From OFTM382 sp964352615 (GTDB lineage Bacteria; Planctomycetota; Phycisphaerae; Phycisphaerales; UBA1924): DNA of 42,574 bases. Made by a program: the position numbers and the translations under genes. Of this stretch, positions 7,730 through 17,441 are shown piece after piece. The notes below the pieces were generated by a model that was not told the DNA's origin, ran no database searches, and saw only the letters and a program-made list of their open reading frames with translations. The DNA is taken from contig CAYGSG010000019.1 in the NCBI GenBank assembly GCA_964352615.1, positions 1-42,574 of the forward strand, given 5' to 3'. The stretch's first letter is position 1. Every line of letters begins with the position of its first letter.

Positions 7730-8467
7730 ATGGAAGACCAGCCCGTGACCAACGCAACCGAACAAGACGCGCCCGCGTCGACCGATGCGAGCGCTGCGTC
7801 CGCGCCCGAATCGACGTCCGAGCAGGCCGCCGAATCGACCGCCAAGGCCGAGCAGCCCGCCGACACAACGCCCGCCGAGGCTGTTGATGCCGACGAGCAG
7901 GTCCGCAGCGCCGGCATGGACTGGTTCGTGCTCCGCGTGGCCTCGAACAAAGAAAGCTCGGTCCGCGAGACGCTGCTCCGCAAGGTGCAGATCGAGAGCA
8001 TGACCCACCTCGTGGGCCGCATCCTCGTGCCGACCGAGAAGACCAAGACTATCAAGGGCGGCCGCCAGCGCATCCAGGAGACCAAGCTCTACCCGGGCTA
8101 TGTCTTCGTCGAAATGCAGCTCGAGCCCGACGGCCGCATCCCCCAGGACGTGTTCTTCCTCATCAAGGAAACCACGGGCGTGGGCGACTTCGTCGGCACG
8201 GCAGGGCGGCCCACCGCGATGGCCGAGCACGAGATCGTCAAGATGCTCAACGATTCCAAGGCCCCCGATGAGGAGCCGACGATCCGCCTGAGCTTCCAGA
8301 AGGGCGAGCACGTGCTCATCAAGGAAGGCCCGTTCGAGAACTACGAGGGCACCGTCGACGAGCTGTTCCCCGAGAAGGGTGCCGTGCGTGTGCTCGTGAC
8401 GATCTTCGGCCGCCAGGCCCCGATCGACCTCGAAGAGTGGCAGATCGCCAAAGCCGACGAGGGCTGA
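7730..8467 (+). CDS. nusG: Transcription elongation/antitermination factor NusG
   Basis: A 245-residue protein. Residues 1-60 are a low-complexity Ala/Glu/Thr/Pro extension. The NGN domain starts at MDWFVLRV (63-70) and contains LYPGYVFVEM. A KOW domain follows (GEHVLIKEGPFENYEGTV, then VRVLVTIFGRQAPIDL). NusG binds RNA polymerase, suppresses pausing and couples transcription to translation or Rho. A shorter start at the ATG at 7916 would give a core NusG; the long start is kept because the frame is uninterrupted and begins 50 bases after secE. In most bacteria rplK and rplA follow, but here the next gene is an AsmA-like protein. Confidence 0.95.
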   Translation: MEDQPVTNATEQDAPASTDASAASAPESTSEQAAESTAKAEQPADTTPAEAVDADEQVRSAGMDWFVLRVASNKESSVRETLLRKVQIESMTHLVGRILVPTEKTKTIKGGRQRIQETKLYPGYVFVEMQLEPDGRIPQDVFFLIKETTGVGDFVGTAGRPTAMAEHEIVKMLNDSKAPDEEPTIRLSFQKGEHVLIKEGPFENYEGTVDELFPEKGAVRVLVTIFGRQAPIDLEEWQIAKADEG

Positions 8468-8654
8468 GCCGGTCGTTCGCCAGCCGAACGCTCCCCGTCT
8501 CGATCATGTAGTTTCTTTCATTCTTCCCGGTTCTTGGCTGTAAGAACGGATGAAGCACGGCGCGCCTCCGGCGGAGGCGAACCGGCTTGTTTCGGTGCGC
8601 ATAGCGTGTAGTGGCGCAGGCCAATCCCGCTTCCTTCCCGCTGGAGAGCTGAGC

Positions 8655-11600
8655 ATGTCCGATTTAAGAGAGCCAAAGGCATCCACCCGCAAGAAGGCCC
8701 GTTGGGGCCGCCGGCTGGTGGTGCTGTTTGTCGTCGTCTTGCTGCTATTGGTCGGCGCGGTGGTCGCGCTGCCGCCGATCGCTTCGTCGATCGCGCCCGG
8801 CGAGATCGAGGCAGCAGTCAACCCGACCATCAAGGGCTCGATCGAGGTCGAGAAGGTCAAGCTCAGCCTGTTCGGCGGCCAGCAGGCGGGACCGATCCGC
8901 GTGCTCGATGCGAGCGGCAAGGTGCTGGGCGAGGTCCAGATGACCGCTGAGGCCACGGGCCTGCGGCTCATCACGGGCAACTTTGATCTCGGCGAGATCG
9001 TGGTCACGGGCCATCTCGATGTAACGCGCTCAGCCGACGGCACGATCGACTTCGCGGAGGCGCTCGCGCCGACCAAGCCCGCGCTCGCCGCTGATGCACG
9101 CAGTGCGCCAGCCAGCAGCGCGGCCAAGCCCGCACCCAAGCTGCCCAAGTTGCTCGCGGCCAAGCTGATCCTCGACAAGCTCAACCTGACGTACACCGAC
9201 TCGGCGCTGTCGGACGCGACGGGCGGGCAGATCGCGACGGCCGCGATCCGTGACTTTGGTGGCCAGCTCTCCATCAACGTGGGCAAGCCCATCAGCGGCA
9301 GCTTCAAAGGCACAGCGCAGAGCGGCGCCTCCGCCGCCAGCCTCTCGCCCGACGGCGACGCCATCGTGGCCATCGAGTTGCAGCAGTGGACCGACGCCAG
9401 TGGTGCGCTCACGCTCGACACGATGAATGGCGACGTCGCGCTCTCGATCGAGACGATCGATGCCTCGCTCCAACTGCACGTTCTTGCCAAGGACGGCGTG
9501 CTCACCCTCAGTTCGCCCGCGATCGCCTCGATCGATCTTCAGCCGTGGTCGCAGCGTCTTGTCGCGATGCAGAACGCGCTCGCGGACACACCCGGCCTTA
9601 CGATCGAACGGTTCCCCACAGCGTCGCTCACGATCGATTCGCTGCGCGTGCAACTGCCCAAGGGCGGCGCGACGATGGACCTGCGCAGCGCCGCCGCAAC
9701 GGCGCGGCTGGCTGTTGGCCCGATGACCGGAACCGCCGACCCCGCCGCGATGGGCATGGCGGGAGGCGGCCAACAGAAGTTCTCGACCACCGAGACCACC
9801 GTCAACATCGCGCTGCCGGGTGACCAGACCGCGAGCCTGACCGCGAGTGGCGCCGCGACCGTGGGCAACGAATCCGCGGGCACGCTCAGCGCCGACATGG
9901 CCTTTGGCGAGATGTTCGATGCGCGTGGCGCGTTCGTCATGCCCGGCAAGATCGATGGCTCGGCAGCGCTCACCGGCGTGGCGACAGCCATCCTCGACCC
10001 ATTCGTCGCCGCGGTCTTGCAACGCGAGGGCGAGCCCATGCTGCGCCTGACCGATGACCTCGGCCCGACGCTGGACCTCACGCTTAGCGCGAGCGCCCAG
10101 CAGGCCGACGGGCCGATCGCCCTCAAGGGCAACCTGACCAGCGAGCGTGTGCGCGGCAAGCTCGACCTTGCGGTCAACGGCAAAGTCATCACAAGCCCGG
10201 CCGCCGACGCTGTCGTGCTGACATTCCGCGAGCCCGCGCCGATGCTCCGCCGGGTGATACCGCAGGTTCAACTCGCCCACGCGGACCCGGTCGAGTTGAA
10301 GATCTCGCAGCTCAGCGCCGACTTTGGCGCGATCGGCGGAGAAACCCAGGACCTGCGCAGCCTCAAGGCGCTGGTCACGCTCAGCACGGGCACGCTGGCG
10401 GGCACCGTCGCCGCTGCCGACGGCTCGGCCAAGGCCTTCGGCGCGGGGCCGATCACCGGCTCGCTCGATGCGACCGATCTTGCAAGCGGCCGAGTGGCGC
10501 TGTCGCTCAACGGCTCGGGCGGGTACGACGGCAAGAACGCGGGCACCCTCGTGGTCACCGGCTCGGCGAGTGAACTGCTCGATGCAAGCGGCGCGATCAA
10601 GACCGGAACGGTGCCTCAAGTAGACCTCAACGCGAACCTGAACGAAGTCAGCTCCGCGCTGCTCGCGGCGTTTGTGCCGATGGCCGAGATGGGCCTCGAC
10701 CCGGCCCGCGACATCGGCCCATTCATCAACGGCTCGTTGATCGCCAAGAACATCTCGGATGGTGAACTGCACGCGGACCTGACCGTCAAGGCGGACCACC
10801 TGACGATCACCGGCCCGCTGTCGATCACGGCCGACCGCGTAGCGACGCGCGCGCCGATGGTGCTCACGCAGACCAGCCCCGCTGCGCTGCTCAGCGCGTT
10901 GACCAAGCTGGATCCACCTTTAACGCAAGCCCCTGACGGCCCAGCATCGCTCGAAGCACGCGTGGAGTCGTTGACCTTGCCGCTGGGCGAGGGCATGTCG
11001 CCCCAGCTTCAAAACGCAGCGATGGATGCCTCCTTTAGCCTCCGCAACGTGCAGACGCGTGACGTGGTGGTATCGAGCATCACCGGCACCGCGGGGCTCA
11101 AGCCCGGCCAGGGTCTCAGCTTCACGAGTGCGCTCGCGGCGAAGCAAGGCGGGGAGCAGTTCCGGGGCACGCTCGAAGCAAGCACGCTGGGGGTGTTCGC
11201 AGATGACGGCAGCGTGCTGCCGGTCAACGAGATGAAGCCGGTGGCGAAGCTCGAACTCCGCGATGCGCCCGTCGCGCTGACGGGGCTGCTGCCGACGCTG
11301 CCCGCAGCCGAGGGCGGCGCGCCGATGCAGCTCGGCGCGATCGCCCGCGAACTGGTCGGCGGCGCGTTCACGATCATTGCCAACATCGATGCGCGGAGCG
11401 ATGCGCAGGCCTTCAGTGCCTCGATCGATGCACCCAAGACCAAGCTCCGTGCGCAGGGTTCACTCGCTGGCCAAACGCTCACCACGCAGGCCATCACGCT
11501 CGACACGCGGGTGTCGCCCAGGGCTTATGCCCTGCTCACGAATGCACAGGCGGGGAGTCCGGGCCTCGCTTCACCCGCAGCGATCAACGTGCGCATCGAG

Positions 11601-13544
11601 CCGATGACGATCCCGCTGACCGAGTCGTTCGCGCCCGATGCGTCGCGTGCGAAGGGCGACTTTGTCGCCAGCGGCGCGATCGAGGCGTCCATGGGCGGGC
11701 TCGAGGCCAGCGGCGTGCAAGGCCCTATAAACCTTCGGACCACGGCGTTGTCGGTGCGCGGCCCGCTTGCGGTGCTGCTCGGCGCCTCGCGCGGCGTGGT
11801 TGCCTTGCAAGCCTCGGGCGATATCACCGCGCCCAACAACGGCTCGGGCTCGTTCACGCTCAGCACGAGCCCCACGCTCGAAGCCGGTAAGCCCGCCGGA
11901 CCGTTTGCGATCAACGCGGCGCTCAACAACATTCCCGTTGCGTTCGTCGATGCGCTCGCCGGTCAGCCCGGGCTGCTCGTCGGCGCGGTCGGTCCGACGC
12001 TGAGCCTTGATCTGGCGGCGGACATCAACACCGCGGCGGCATCGGCCGTGGATTCCATCTCGCTCGGGGTGCGCTCCCAGCGCGTCAACACGACCAAGCC
12101 CCTCAAGATTGCCTCGGCTGGCGACACCCTGCGCCTGAGCGCTCCCGCCGAGCTGCGGGTGCTGCTCGATCCCGCGTGGGCTAACGAGCACCTGCTCGGT
12201 GCCAAGCAGCCGCCCGCGGGCGCTGCCGCGCCTCCGCCGCCGCTGCTCGCGCTGACCGCACCGACCAATATCACGCTCAAGCTCAACTCGCTCGTGCTTC
12301 CTGCGTCGATGGCGGGCGCGAACGGCGCGCCGGGCGGGCCGCTCAAGCTCGGCGTGTTCGCGATTGATGCCTCGGTGGACCTGCCACAAACCGCCCTTGC
12401 AGTCGGCGAGGCCAAGGCCCCCGTGGCCATCACCGGCGGCACGCTCAGTCTCAAGCCCACCACCGTTGCGGGCGCGACGCTCGACTACGATCTTCGCGTT
12501 CAGCAGTGGACCGCTGGCGGCAAGCAGAGCCAGGCCAGCCAGCCCAGCCGCGTGTGGGGCACGCTGTTCGGGCTCGCGTCGGCCTCGGGCCAGATCAAGG
12601 CCGAGACGCTCAACGCGACCGGGGCCTTTGAACTGCCCAACGTGCCGACGGCGCTCATCGATGCGTTCGCGCGGAACGACCTGCCGACCAAGGCGCTGGG
12701 CGACACCGTCAGCGCCAAGGGCTGGTACCGCGAGGTCTCCAGCGTGGCCGGCGCGTTCCGCTTCGAGGCCACCAGCCCCAACGCGGTCGCAGCGGCCGAC
12801 GGCTCGTTCCGCGACGGGTTCATGCTCATCGCCAAGCCCGCCGACGGCTCGCCCGTCGCGACGATCAGCCGCATAACACCCGCGCTGACCGCCGACTTGG
12901 CCAAGGCCCTGCCGCTGCTGAAGTCGCTCGAGAAGACCGCCGAGGACACGCCCGCCAAGCTCATTCTCGACACCAACATCGCGGTGCCCATCGACGGCAA
13001 CATGAACAACCTGAGCGGTTACTTCTCGATGGACATGGGCACCGGACGGTTCGTGGTTCAAAACCAGTTCCTGGGCATGCTCAAAATCCCCGGCCTCAAC
13101 GAGCAGGGCCGCGTAGGCCGAAGGCTCGAAACGCTCAGGGTGGTCATGGACCGCGGGGTGATCGCGTACCAGCCTTACTCGCTGCCCCTGGGCGAGTTCA
13201 AGCTGATCTCCGTGGGCGTCATCAACCTGTCCGACCGCGCGTGGCAGAACAAGGACGCCGACCTCAAGGCCGGGCCGGGCGGCAACCTCGATGTCATCAC
13301 CTACATCCCGGGCGGAGCGATCGCACAAGAAGCCATCGGCCCACTCGGCGTGCCCCTTGGACTCGGGCCGCAGGTCATGGTCCCGTTCCGCACGCGCGGC
13401 CCGCTGGCCAGCCCCAAGACCGAGTTTGACGCCGAGCACTTCGCCAAGAAAGCTCTCTCGCCGGAGAACATCATCAAGGGTGTGGGCGACCTGCTCGGAA
13501 AGCCCGGCGGGGTGCTCGATGATCTGATCGGCGGCGGTCGCTAG
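8655..13544 (+). CDS. Very large AsmA-like envelope protein
   Basis: A 1629-residue protein. It has a basic N-terminus (KKARWGRR), one membrane anchor at about residues 20-42, and a long repetitive beta-rich region heavy in Ala, Leu, Thr, Asp and Gly. The C-terminal region (MGTGRFVVQNQFL...LPLGEFKLISVGVINL...GPLGVPLGL) resembles the AsmA_2/DUF3971 type ending seen in AsmA, TamB and YhdP relatives. Such proteins sit in the inner membrane, span the periplasm as a hydrophobic groove and move phospholipid toward the outer membrane; that role here is inferred. The ATG at 8655 is chosen because ggagag lies 7 bases before it and the anchor follows at once. The upstream in-frame ATG at 8550 lacks a ribosome site. 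It nearly abuts the convergent M42 gene (13 bases). Confidence 0.75.
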   Translation: MSDLREPKASTRKKARWGRRLVVLFVVVLLLLVGAVVALPPIASSIAPGEIEAAVNPTIKGSIEVEKVKLSLFGGQQAGPIRVLDASGKVLGEVQMTAEATGLRLITGNFDLGEIVVTGHLDVTRSADGTIDFAEALAPTKPALAADARSAPASSAAKPAPKLPKLLAAKLILDKLNLTYTDSALSDATGGQIATAAIRDFGGQLSINVGKPISGSFKGTAQSGASAASLSPDGDAIVAIELQQWTDASGALTLDTMNGDVALSIETIDASLQLHVLAKDGVLTLSSPAIASIDLQPWSQRLVAMQNALADTPGLTIERFPTASLTIDSLRVQLPKGGATMDLRSAAATARLAVGPMTGTADPAAMGMAGGGQQKFSTTETTVNIALPGDQTASLTASGAATVGNESAGTLSADMAFGEMFDARGAFVMPGKIDGSAALTGVATAILDPFVAAVLQREGEPMLRLTDDLGPTLDLTLSASAQQADGPIALKGNLTSERVRGKLDLAVNGKVITSPAADAVVLTFREPAPMLRRVIPQVQLAHADPVELKISQLSADFGAIGGETQDLRSLKALVTLSTGTLAGTVAAADGSAKAFGAGPITGSLDATDLASGRVALSLNGSGGYDGKNAGTLVVTGSASELLDASGAIKTGTVPQVDLNANLNEVSSALLAAFVPMAEMGLDPARDIGPFINGSLIAKNISDGELHADLTVKADHLTITGPLSITADRVATRAPMVLTQTSPAALLSALTKLDPPLTQAPDGPASLEARVESLTLPLGEGMSPQLQNAAMDASFSLRNVQTRDVVVSSITGTAGLKPGQGLSFTSALAAKQGGEQFRGTLEASTLGVFADDGSVLPVNEMKPVAKLELRDAPVALTGLLPTLPAAEGGAPMQLGAIARELVGGAFTIIANIDARSDAQAFSASIDAPKTKLRAQGSLAGQTLTTQAITLDTRVSPRAYALLTNAQAGSPGLASPAAINVRIEPMTIPLTESFAPDASRAKGDFVASGAIEASMGGLEASGVQGPINLRTTALSVRGPLAVLLGASRGVVALQASGDITAPNNGSGSFTLSTSPTLEAGKPAGPFAINAALNNIPVAFVDALAGQPGLLVGAVGPTLSLDLAADINTAAASAVDSISLGVRSQRVNTTKPLKIASAGDTLRLSAPAELRVLLDPAWANEHLLGAKQPPAGAAAPPPPLLALTAPTNITLKLNSLVLPASMAGANGAPGGPLKLGVFAIDASVDLPQTALAVGEAKAPVAITGGTLSLKPTTVAGATLDYDLRVQQWTAGGKQSQASQPSRVWGTLFGLASASGQIKAETLNATGAFELPNVPTALIDAFARNDLPTKALGDTVSAKGWYREVSSVAGAFRFEATSPNAVAAADGSFRDGFMLIAKPADGSPVATISRITPALTADLAKALPLLKSLEKTAEDTPAKLILDTNIAVPIDGNMNNLSGYFSMDMGTGRFVVQNQFLGMLKIPGLNEQGRVGRRLETLRVVMDRGVIAYQPYSLPLGEFKLISVGVINLSDRAWQNKDADLKAGPGGNLDVITYIPGGAIAQEAIGPLGVPLGLGPQVMVPFRTRGPLASPKTEFDAEHFAKKALSPENIIKGVGDLLGKPGGVLDDLIGGGR

Positions 13545-13557
13545 CCGGGATCGGCGC

Positions 13558-14808
13558 TCAGCCTTTGAGCACCGAGGCACGCTCGGCCCAGAGCCCGTCG
13601 AGGCGTTCGCGGAACGTGGGCGTGGCGCCGCTTGATTCGCCGGGCGCTGCATCGGTAAGCCCGAGCCCGCAGCCGACAAGCAGATCAACGAGCCCCTCGT
13701 AGTCACGCAGCGCGATGTACTCACGGCCGACTCTGGGCGTGCCGGTGAACGTGCCGTCTTGCACCGAACTCAGGTCGGCCATGTTGTGGTAGTTCCCCAG
13801 CGGCAGGCACACGCACGTCGCCGCGAGGCCGAAGGAGCAGAACACGCTGGCCTCGCACGCGCCGCCGGCCATCAGCTTGCGCTGCCAGCGCCACGCCTTG
13901 CTTGGATCGATTTTCTCGCTGGCTTTGGGTGTTGAAGGCCCGCCCAGAGCCTCGGCGATGCGCGCTACATCCGCCGTCACCTGAGGCGTGAAAATGCTGA
14001 TGCGGTCGCCCACGCGAACGATCGGCCCGCCGCCGATGGGTGAGTCGGCGAAGCTCCGGCTGTTCTCCAGCGCCAAGACGCGGGCACCCCGAGGGATGGT
14101 GCCCTCTCGGCACGCCCCGATCGCGCCGATGAACCCGACCTCCTCGGCCCGCGTCAGCAGCACGCGCACATCGCCGATGGTCTCGCCCTCGATCTGCCGA
14201 AGCCGAAGCTCATCGAACGCTGCCAGCGCCGCAGCCAGGGCCGCGAGATCATCGCAGGCATCGGTGTGCAGGCACGCCGCTCCCTCGGTTTCAAGCACCT
14301 CCGCTGGCGCGAACCGCCATCGGACGATCGAGCCAACGGGCACTTGGGCACCCTCGAAGCTGGCAGCGTAAGTAGGGAAGCCGTCGATCTTGTCTTCGAG
14401 AACTTCTGTTAGAAGACCGTTGATCGGTGCATCGCGGCCGTCGGGCCATGCTTCAAGCTCGGCATCGGGGAAGTAGTCCGCCATCACCCCGCCGCGAAAG
14501 CTCATGATGGCGCGGCCAGCTTCGATCCGCTCGACGACGAACGCGGGGTGGTCCATGTGGGCCGTGAAGTACAGCGGCCTGTCCGACTCCGCCGAATGGC
14601 GCAGCGAAAGCGTGAGGTTGCCGTGGGTGTCGCGGGCCATCTCTAGCTCGGGCCGCGCGTCAAACCAGCCCAAGAGCCACGCGATGACGCGGCCTTCCTT
14701 GCCCGCTGCCGTCGGCACCTGCGTCAGTTCGGTGAGCCACCGCTGGTGGTCGTCGCGGCGGGCGCGGTCGATGGTTATGCCACTGGGTGCATCGCTCACG
14801 CGGGTCAC
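13558..14808 (-). CDS. M42/M20-type zinc aminopeptidase
   Basis: A 416-residue co-catalytic zinc peptidase of the M42 glutamyl/deblocking aminopeptidase type. Visible ligand motifs in order are HMDH at 84-87, DACDD at 183-187 (bridging Asp), TRAEEVGFIGA with catalytic Glu222/Glu223, LENS with Glu248, and GNYHN near the C-terminus supplying the last His. This order and spacing match M42 rather than M17. It is probably a cytoplasmic oligomer trimming peptides. The start codon is GTG at 14808, which overlaps the TGA of the upstream glycosyltransferase-helicase gene by four bases (GTGA). The two are therefore translationally coupled in one transcript. Confidence 0.8.
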   Translation of the reverse strand: MTRVSDAPSGITIDRARRDDHQRWLTELTQVPTAAGKEGRVIAWLLGWFDARPELEMARDTHGNLTLSLRHSAESDRPLYFTAHMDHPAFVVERIEAGRAIMSFRGGVMADYFPDAELEAWPDGRDAPINGLLTEVLEDKIDGFPTYAASFEGAQVPVGSIVRWRFAPAEVLETEGAACLHTDACDDLAALAAALAAFDELRLRQIEGETIGDVRVLLTRAEEVGFIGAIGACREGTIPRGARVLALENSRSFADSPIGGGPIVRVGDRISIFTPQVTADVARIAEALGGPSTPKASEKIDPSKAWRWQRKLMAGGACEASVFCSFGLAATCVCLPLGNYHNMADLSSVQDGTFTGTPRVGREYIALRDYEGLVDLLVGCGLGLTDAAPGESSGATPTFRERLDGLWAERASVLKG

Positions 14809-17420
14809 CTGCCGGGCCTGACGCGGCCCTTCATGCGCTTGGCGGGCATCTTGCTGGGCACCACACCGCCGGGGAACTTGGCCTCGCGCTTGGATTCGTC
14901 CTTGGGCACATCGGGCGTGTCGCCCTGATCAAAGCGGTTGCGCGCGACCACCGGAACGCCTGTGACCACCGGCAGCGGCCTAAAGCCCGTGGGCTCATCA
15001 CGCCACGCGCTTGGCCGCTCGGAGTGCTTGAAGTCCGGATAGTCGAGGTGGTCGACCTGCGTATCGATCAGGTCTTCGATCTGGCTGAGCATTTTGCCCT
15101 GCTCGCGCGTCGCGAAGGTCCACGCCACGCCGCGCCGACCCGCGCGCGCGGTCCGGCCGATGCGGTGCACATAGACCTCCGGGTCGTCGGGCAGGTCGAA
15201 GTTGACGACGTGCGTGATGCCTGCGACATCGATTCCGCGTGCCGCGACATCAGAAGCGACGAGCACCGCGAGCTTGCCGTCCTGGAACTGGCGCATCGTG
15301 CTGGTTCGCTTGGACTGGCTCATATCGCCGTGGATCGCGTGCGATTCGATGCCGTGGTCGTTGAGGTACTTGGCGACCTCGTCGACTCGGCGTTTGAGCC
15401 GGCAGAACACGAGCGTCAGCGCCGGGTCTTCGCTCTTGAGCAGGTGCAGCAGCAGCTTTTTCTTGTCCCAGCCCTCGACCGTCAGGTAGTGCTGCTCGAC
15501 GAGGCTCACGGTGAGCGAGCCGGCCGAGGTGACGATCTTCTCCGGGTTGTTCATGTGCCGGCGTGCCAGGTCCTCGATCTCGCCCGAGACCGTCGCCGAC
15601 ACCACCAGCGTCTGCCGATTGCTGGGGCACATCCGCAGCAGCTTGCGGATGTCGTCGCGGAACCCGATGTCGAACATCCGGTCAACCTCGTCGAGCACCG
15701 CGCACCGCACGTTCTTGAAGTGCAGGTAGCCGCGGTCGATCATGTCCAGCACGCGGCCGGGCGTGCCGACGATGATCTCCGGGCCTTTCGCCAGCTTGTC
15801 CACCTGGTTCTGGATGCGCTGGCCGCCATAGATTGTCACGGCGTTGAGGTTCGTGTACCGCCCGAGGTCGTTGATCTCGTCGGTGATCTGGATCGCCAGC
15901 TCGCGCGTCGGCGCGAGGATGATCGCCTGCATCGGGATGCCCGGCTCGGAGTTGTGCAGCAGCGGCAGCGCGAACGCGGCCGTCTTGCCCGTGCCCGTCT
16001 TGGCCTGGCCCAGCACATCGCGCCCCAAGATCGCCGGCGGGATGAGCTGCTTCTGGATGTACGTCGGCTTGGTGAACCCGCACTCATCGAGCGCACGGAT
16101 CACCTCGTCGCGCAGCCCCATATCGCGAAACGTTGTCTCCTGGTCGAAGACCTCGGCGTCGGTGTCGTCCACATCGCGCCTGGTTCGGCGTTTGCTGCCC
16201 GAATCGTGGCCGACATCTCCATCGGTATCGTCGCCCGTCTCGCCTCCCGCATCAGCGCCGCCTTCGGCCTTGCCCTTTCGGCGGCGCCGGCGACGCTTTT
16301 TCTTCGGCGGGCCATCGGAACCGTCGGCATGGGAACCGCCTTCGGGGCCGCGCGAGCCGGGTTCAGATGCAGGTTGTTGGCCAGTGGGTTGGTGGTCGGC
16401 CGGGGCCGGGCGGTGCTCCGCCTCAGCCGGGGCACTCGCGTCACGCTCTTGGGTCATCGAGGTAGTCGCCGTCGTCGTTGGGGGAACGCGTTCGACGGTG
16501 GCCGAACCATCGGCCTCAACTGCTCGAGTAGCGTTCCCAGCATCAGTTAAGGCCAAGTCTATGCCGCCCTCGGCTGCAAGGCCCTGTGCCTCCGCGTGCA
16601 GGGCGTGCTTGGCCAGCGAGGCCACCCCCGCCGAAGCCGAAGCCGCCCACCCGCGCCAGCCGTCGCGCCAAGCCCCCTTGAGCGCGATCTGCTTGAACAC
16701 CTGCCCGATCGGGCTCAGGACCAACCTGGTTCGGCTCGGACTGCGTCCACTCGCGAGCATCGCGTCCGCCGACACCTGCCCGAGCTTGATCTGCTGGGCC
16801 ATGAACGCCGCCATCGTGCCCACCGAGTCGTGCCGAAGATCGCCCGGCAGATCCACGATCCGGCCCGCAGACGGCGCGACATCGAGCCGGTCGTGCGGGT
16901 CGAGGCCCGTCCACCCGCTTCGGCCAGCTTTCACATCATCGAGCCGAACCAGCCTCAGCCTCGGCTCGGGCTGGAACGTGTGCTCCAGAAATCGGCCCGC
17001 GTACCACACCTTGCGGTTGAACCGCGCACCCGCGACGGAGGCTAAATCGCCCGTAAGCAGTTCGCGAATCGAGGCCGCCAGCTCGGGCTCAAGGCTCTCG
17101 TCGCTATCGAGGCTGAGCACCCACAGCTGGCTGCACGCCTCAAGCGCCGCCTGCTTGGTCGCGACGTGGCCCATCCACTCGATCTGCTGCACCCGCGCCC
17201 CAGCACGTTCGAGCAGCTTGATCGTGCGGTCGGTCGAGCCCGAATCCAGCGCCACGATCTCGCTCGCCAGCCCGCGAACCGAATCGAGCGTTCGCCCGAT
17301 CGTCGCCTCGTTGTTCTTGCACACGATCGCCACCGACATCGGCAGCGAGCGGGCAGTGGCAGGCGCATGGGCATGGGCATGGGCATGGGCTCGCGTGTTA
17401 GCTGGGGCAGATGGGTCCAT
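14805..17420 (-). CDS. Fusion of a WaaE-like family 2 glycosyltransferase and a DEAD-box RNA helicase
   Basis: One uninterrupted frame encodes two unrelated enzymes. The first ~280 residues are a GT2 glycosyltransferase of the lipopolysaccharide-core WaaE/KdtX type: SVAIVCKNNEATIGRTLDSV, EIVALDSGSTDRT, and the DxD-like LSLDSDESL. A ~120-residue acidic and basic linker with KKKRRRRRRKGK follows. The DEAD-box helicase then has Q-motif PTYIQ, motif I AKTGTGKT, Ia PTRELA, Ib TPGR, motif II DEVD instead of DEAD, motif III SAT, V ASDVAARGID and VI HRIGRTARAG, plus a basic tail. A separate helicase could start at the ATG at 16457, but no Shine-Dalgarno precedes it. The ATG at 17420 is preferred; longer starts at 17450 and 17468 would run into the divergent kinase gene. 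It overlaps the M42 gene by four bases. Confidence 0.8.
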   Translation of the reverse strand: MDPSAPANTRAHAHAHAHAPATARSLPMSVAIVCKNNEATIGRTLDSVRGLASEIVALDSGSTDRTIKLLERAGARVQQIEWMGHVATKQAALEACSQLWVLSLDSDESLEPELAASIRELLTGDLASVAGARFNRKVWYAGRFLEHTFQPEPRLRLVRLDDVKAGRSGWTGLDPHDRLDVAPSAGRIVDLPGDLRHDSVGTMAAFMAQQIKLGQVSADAMLASGRSPSRTRLVLSPIGQVFKQIALKGAWRDGWRGWAASASAGVASLAKHALHAEAQGLAAEGGIDLALTDAGNATRAVEADGSATVERVPPTTTATTSMTQERDASAPAEAEHRPAPADHQPTGQQPASEPGSRGPEGGSHADGSDGPPKKKRRRRRRKGKAEGGADAGGETGDDTDGDVGHDSGSKRRTRRDVDDTDAEVFDQETTFRDMGLRDEVIRALDECGFTKPTYIQKQLIPPAILGRDVLGQAKTGTGKTAAFALPLLHNSEPGIPMQAIILAPTRELAIQITDEINDLGRYTNLNAVTIYGGQRIQNQVDKLAKGPEIIVGTPGRVLDMIDRGYLHFKNVRCAVLDEVDRMFDIGFRDDIRKLLRMCPSNRQTLVVSATVSGEIEDLARRHMNNPEKIVTSAGSLTVSLVEQHYLTVEGWDKKKLLLHLLKSEDPALTLVFCRLKRRVDEVAKYLNDHGIESHAIHGDMSQSKRTSTMRQFQDGKLAVLVASDVAARGIDVAGITHVVNFDLPDDPEVYVHRIGRTARAGRRGVAWTFATREQGKMLSQIEDLIDTQVDHLDYPDFKHSERPSAWRDEPTGFRPLPVVTGVPVVARNRFDQGDTPDVPKDESKREAKFPGGVVPSKMPAKRMKGRVRPGR
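17364..17391. repeat. Hexanucleotide repeat (gcatgg), four units
   Basis: Four tandem copies of gcatgg lie near the 5' end of the glycosyltransferase-helicase gene and encode an Ala-His run. The unit is a multiple of three, so slippage changes length without shifting the frame. Confidence 0.75.
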
Positions 17421-17441
17421 CGCGTATAGCCTAGCGGAACG
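17421..17441. promoter_or_regulatory. Divergent start region with overlapping -10-like sites
   Basis: Only 21 bases separate the divergent start codons at 17420 (minus) and 17442 (plus). They contain TATAGCCTAGC, which reads as TAGGCT 7 bases before the minus-strand ATG and TATAGC or TAGCCT 9-11 bases before the plus-strand ATG. No Shine-Dalgarno fits on either side, so both genes may be leaderless. Confidence 0.35.

Noticed and set aside
9030..10799. Long minus-strand frames inside the AsmA-like gene
   Set aside because: High GC keeps antisense frames open; no domain is seen and composition is Arg/Gly-rich noise.
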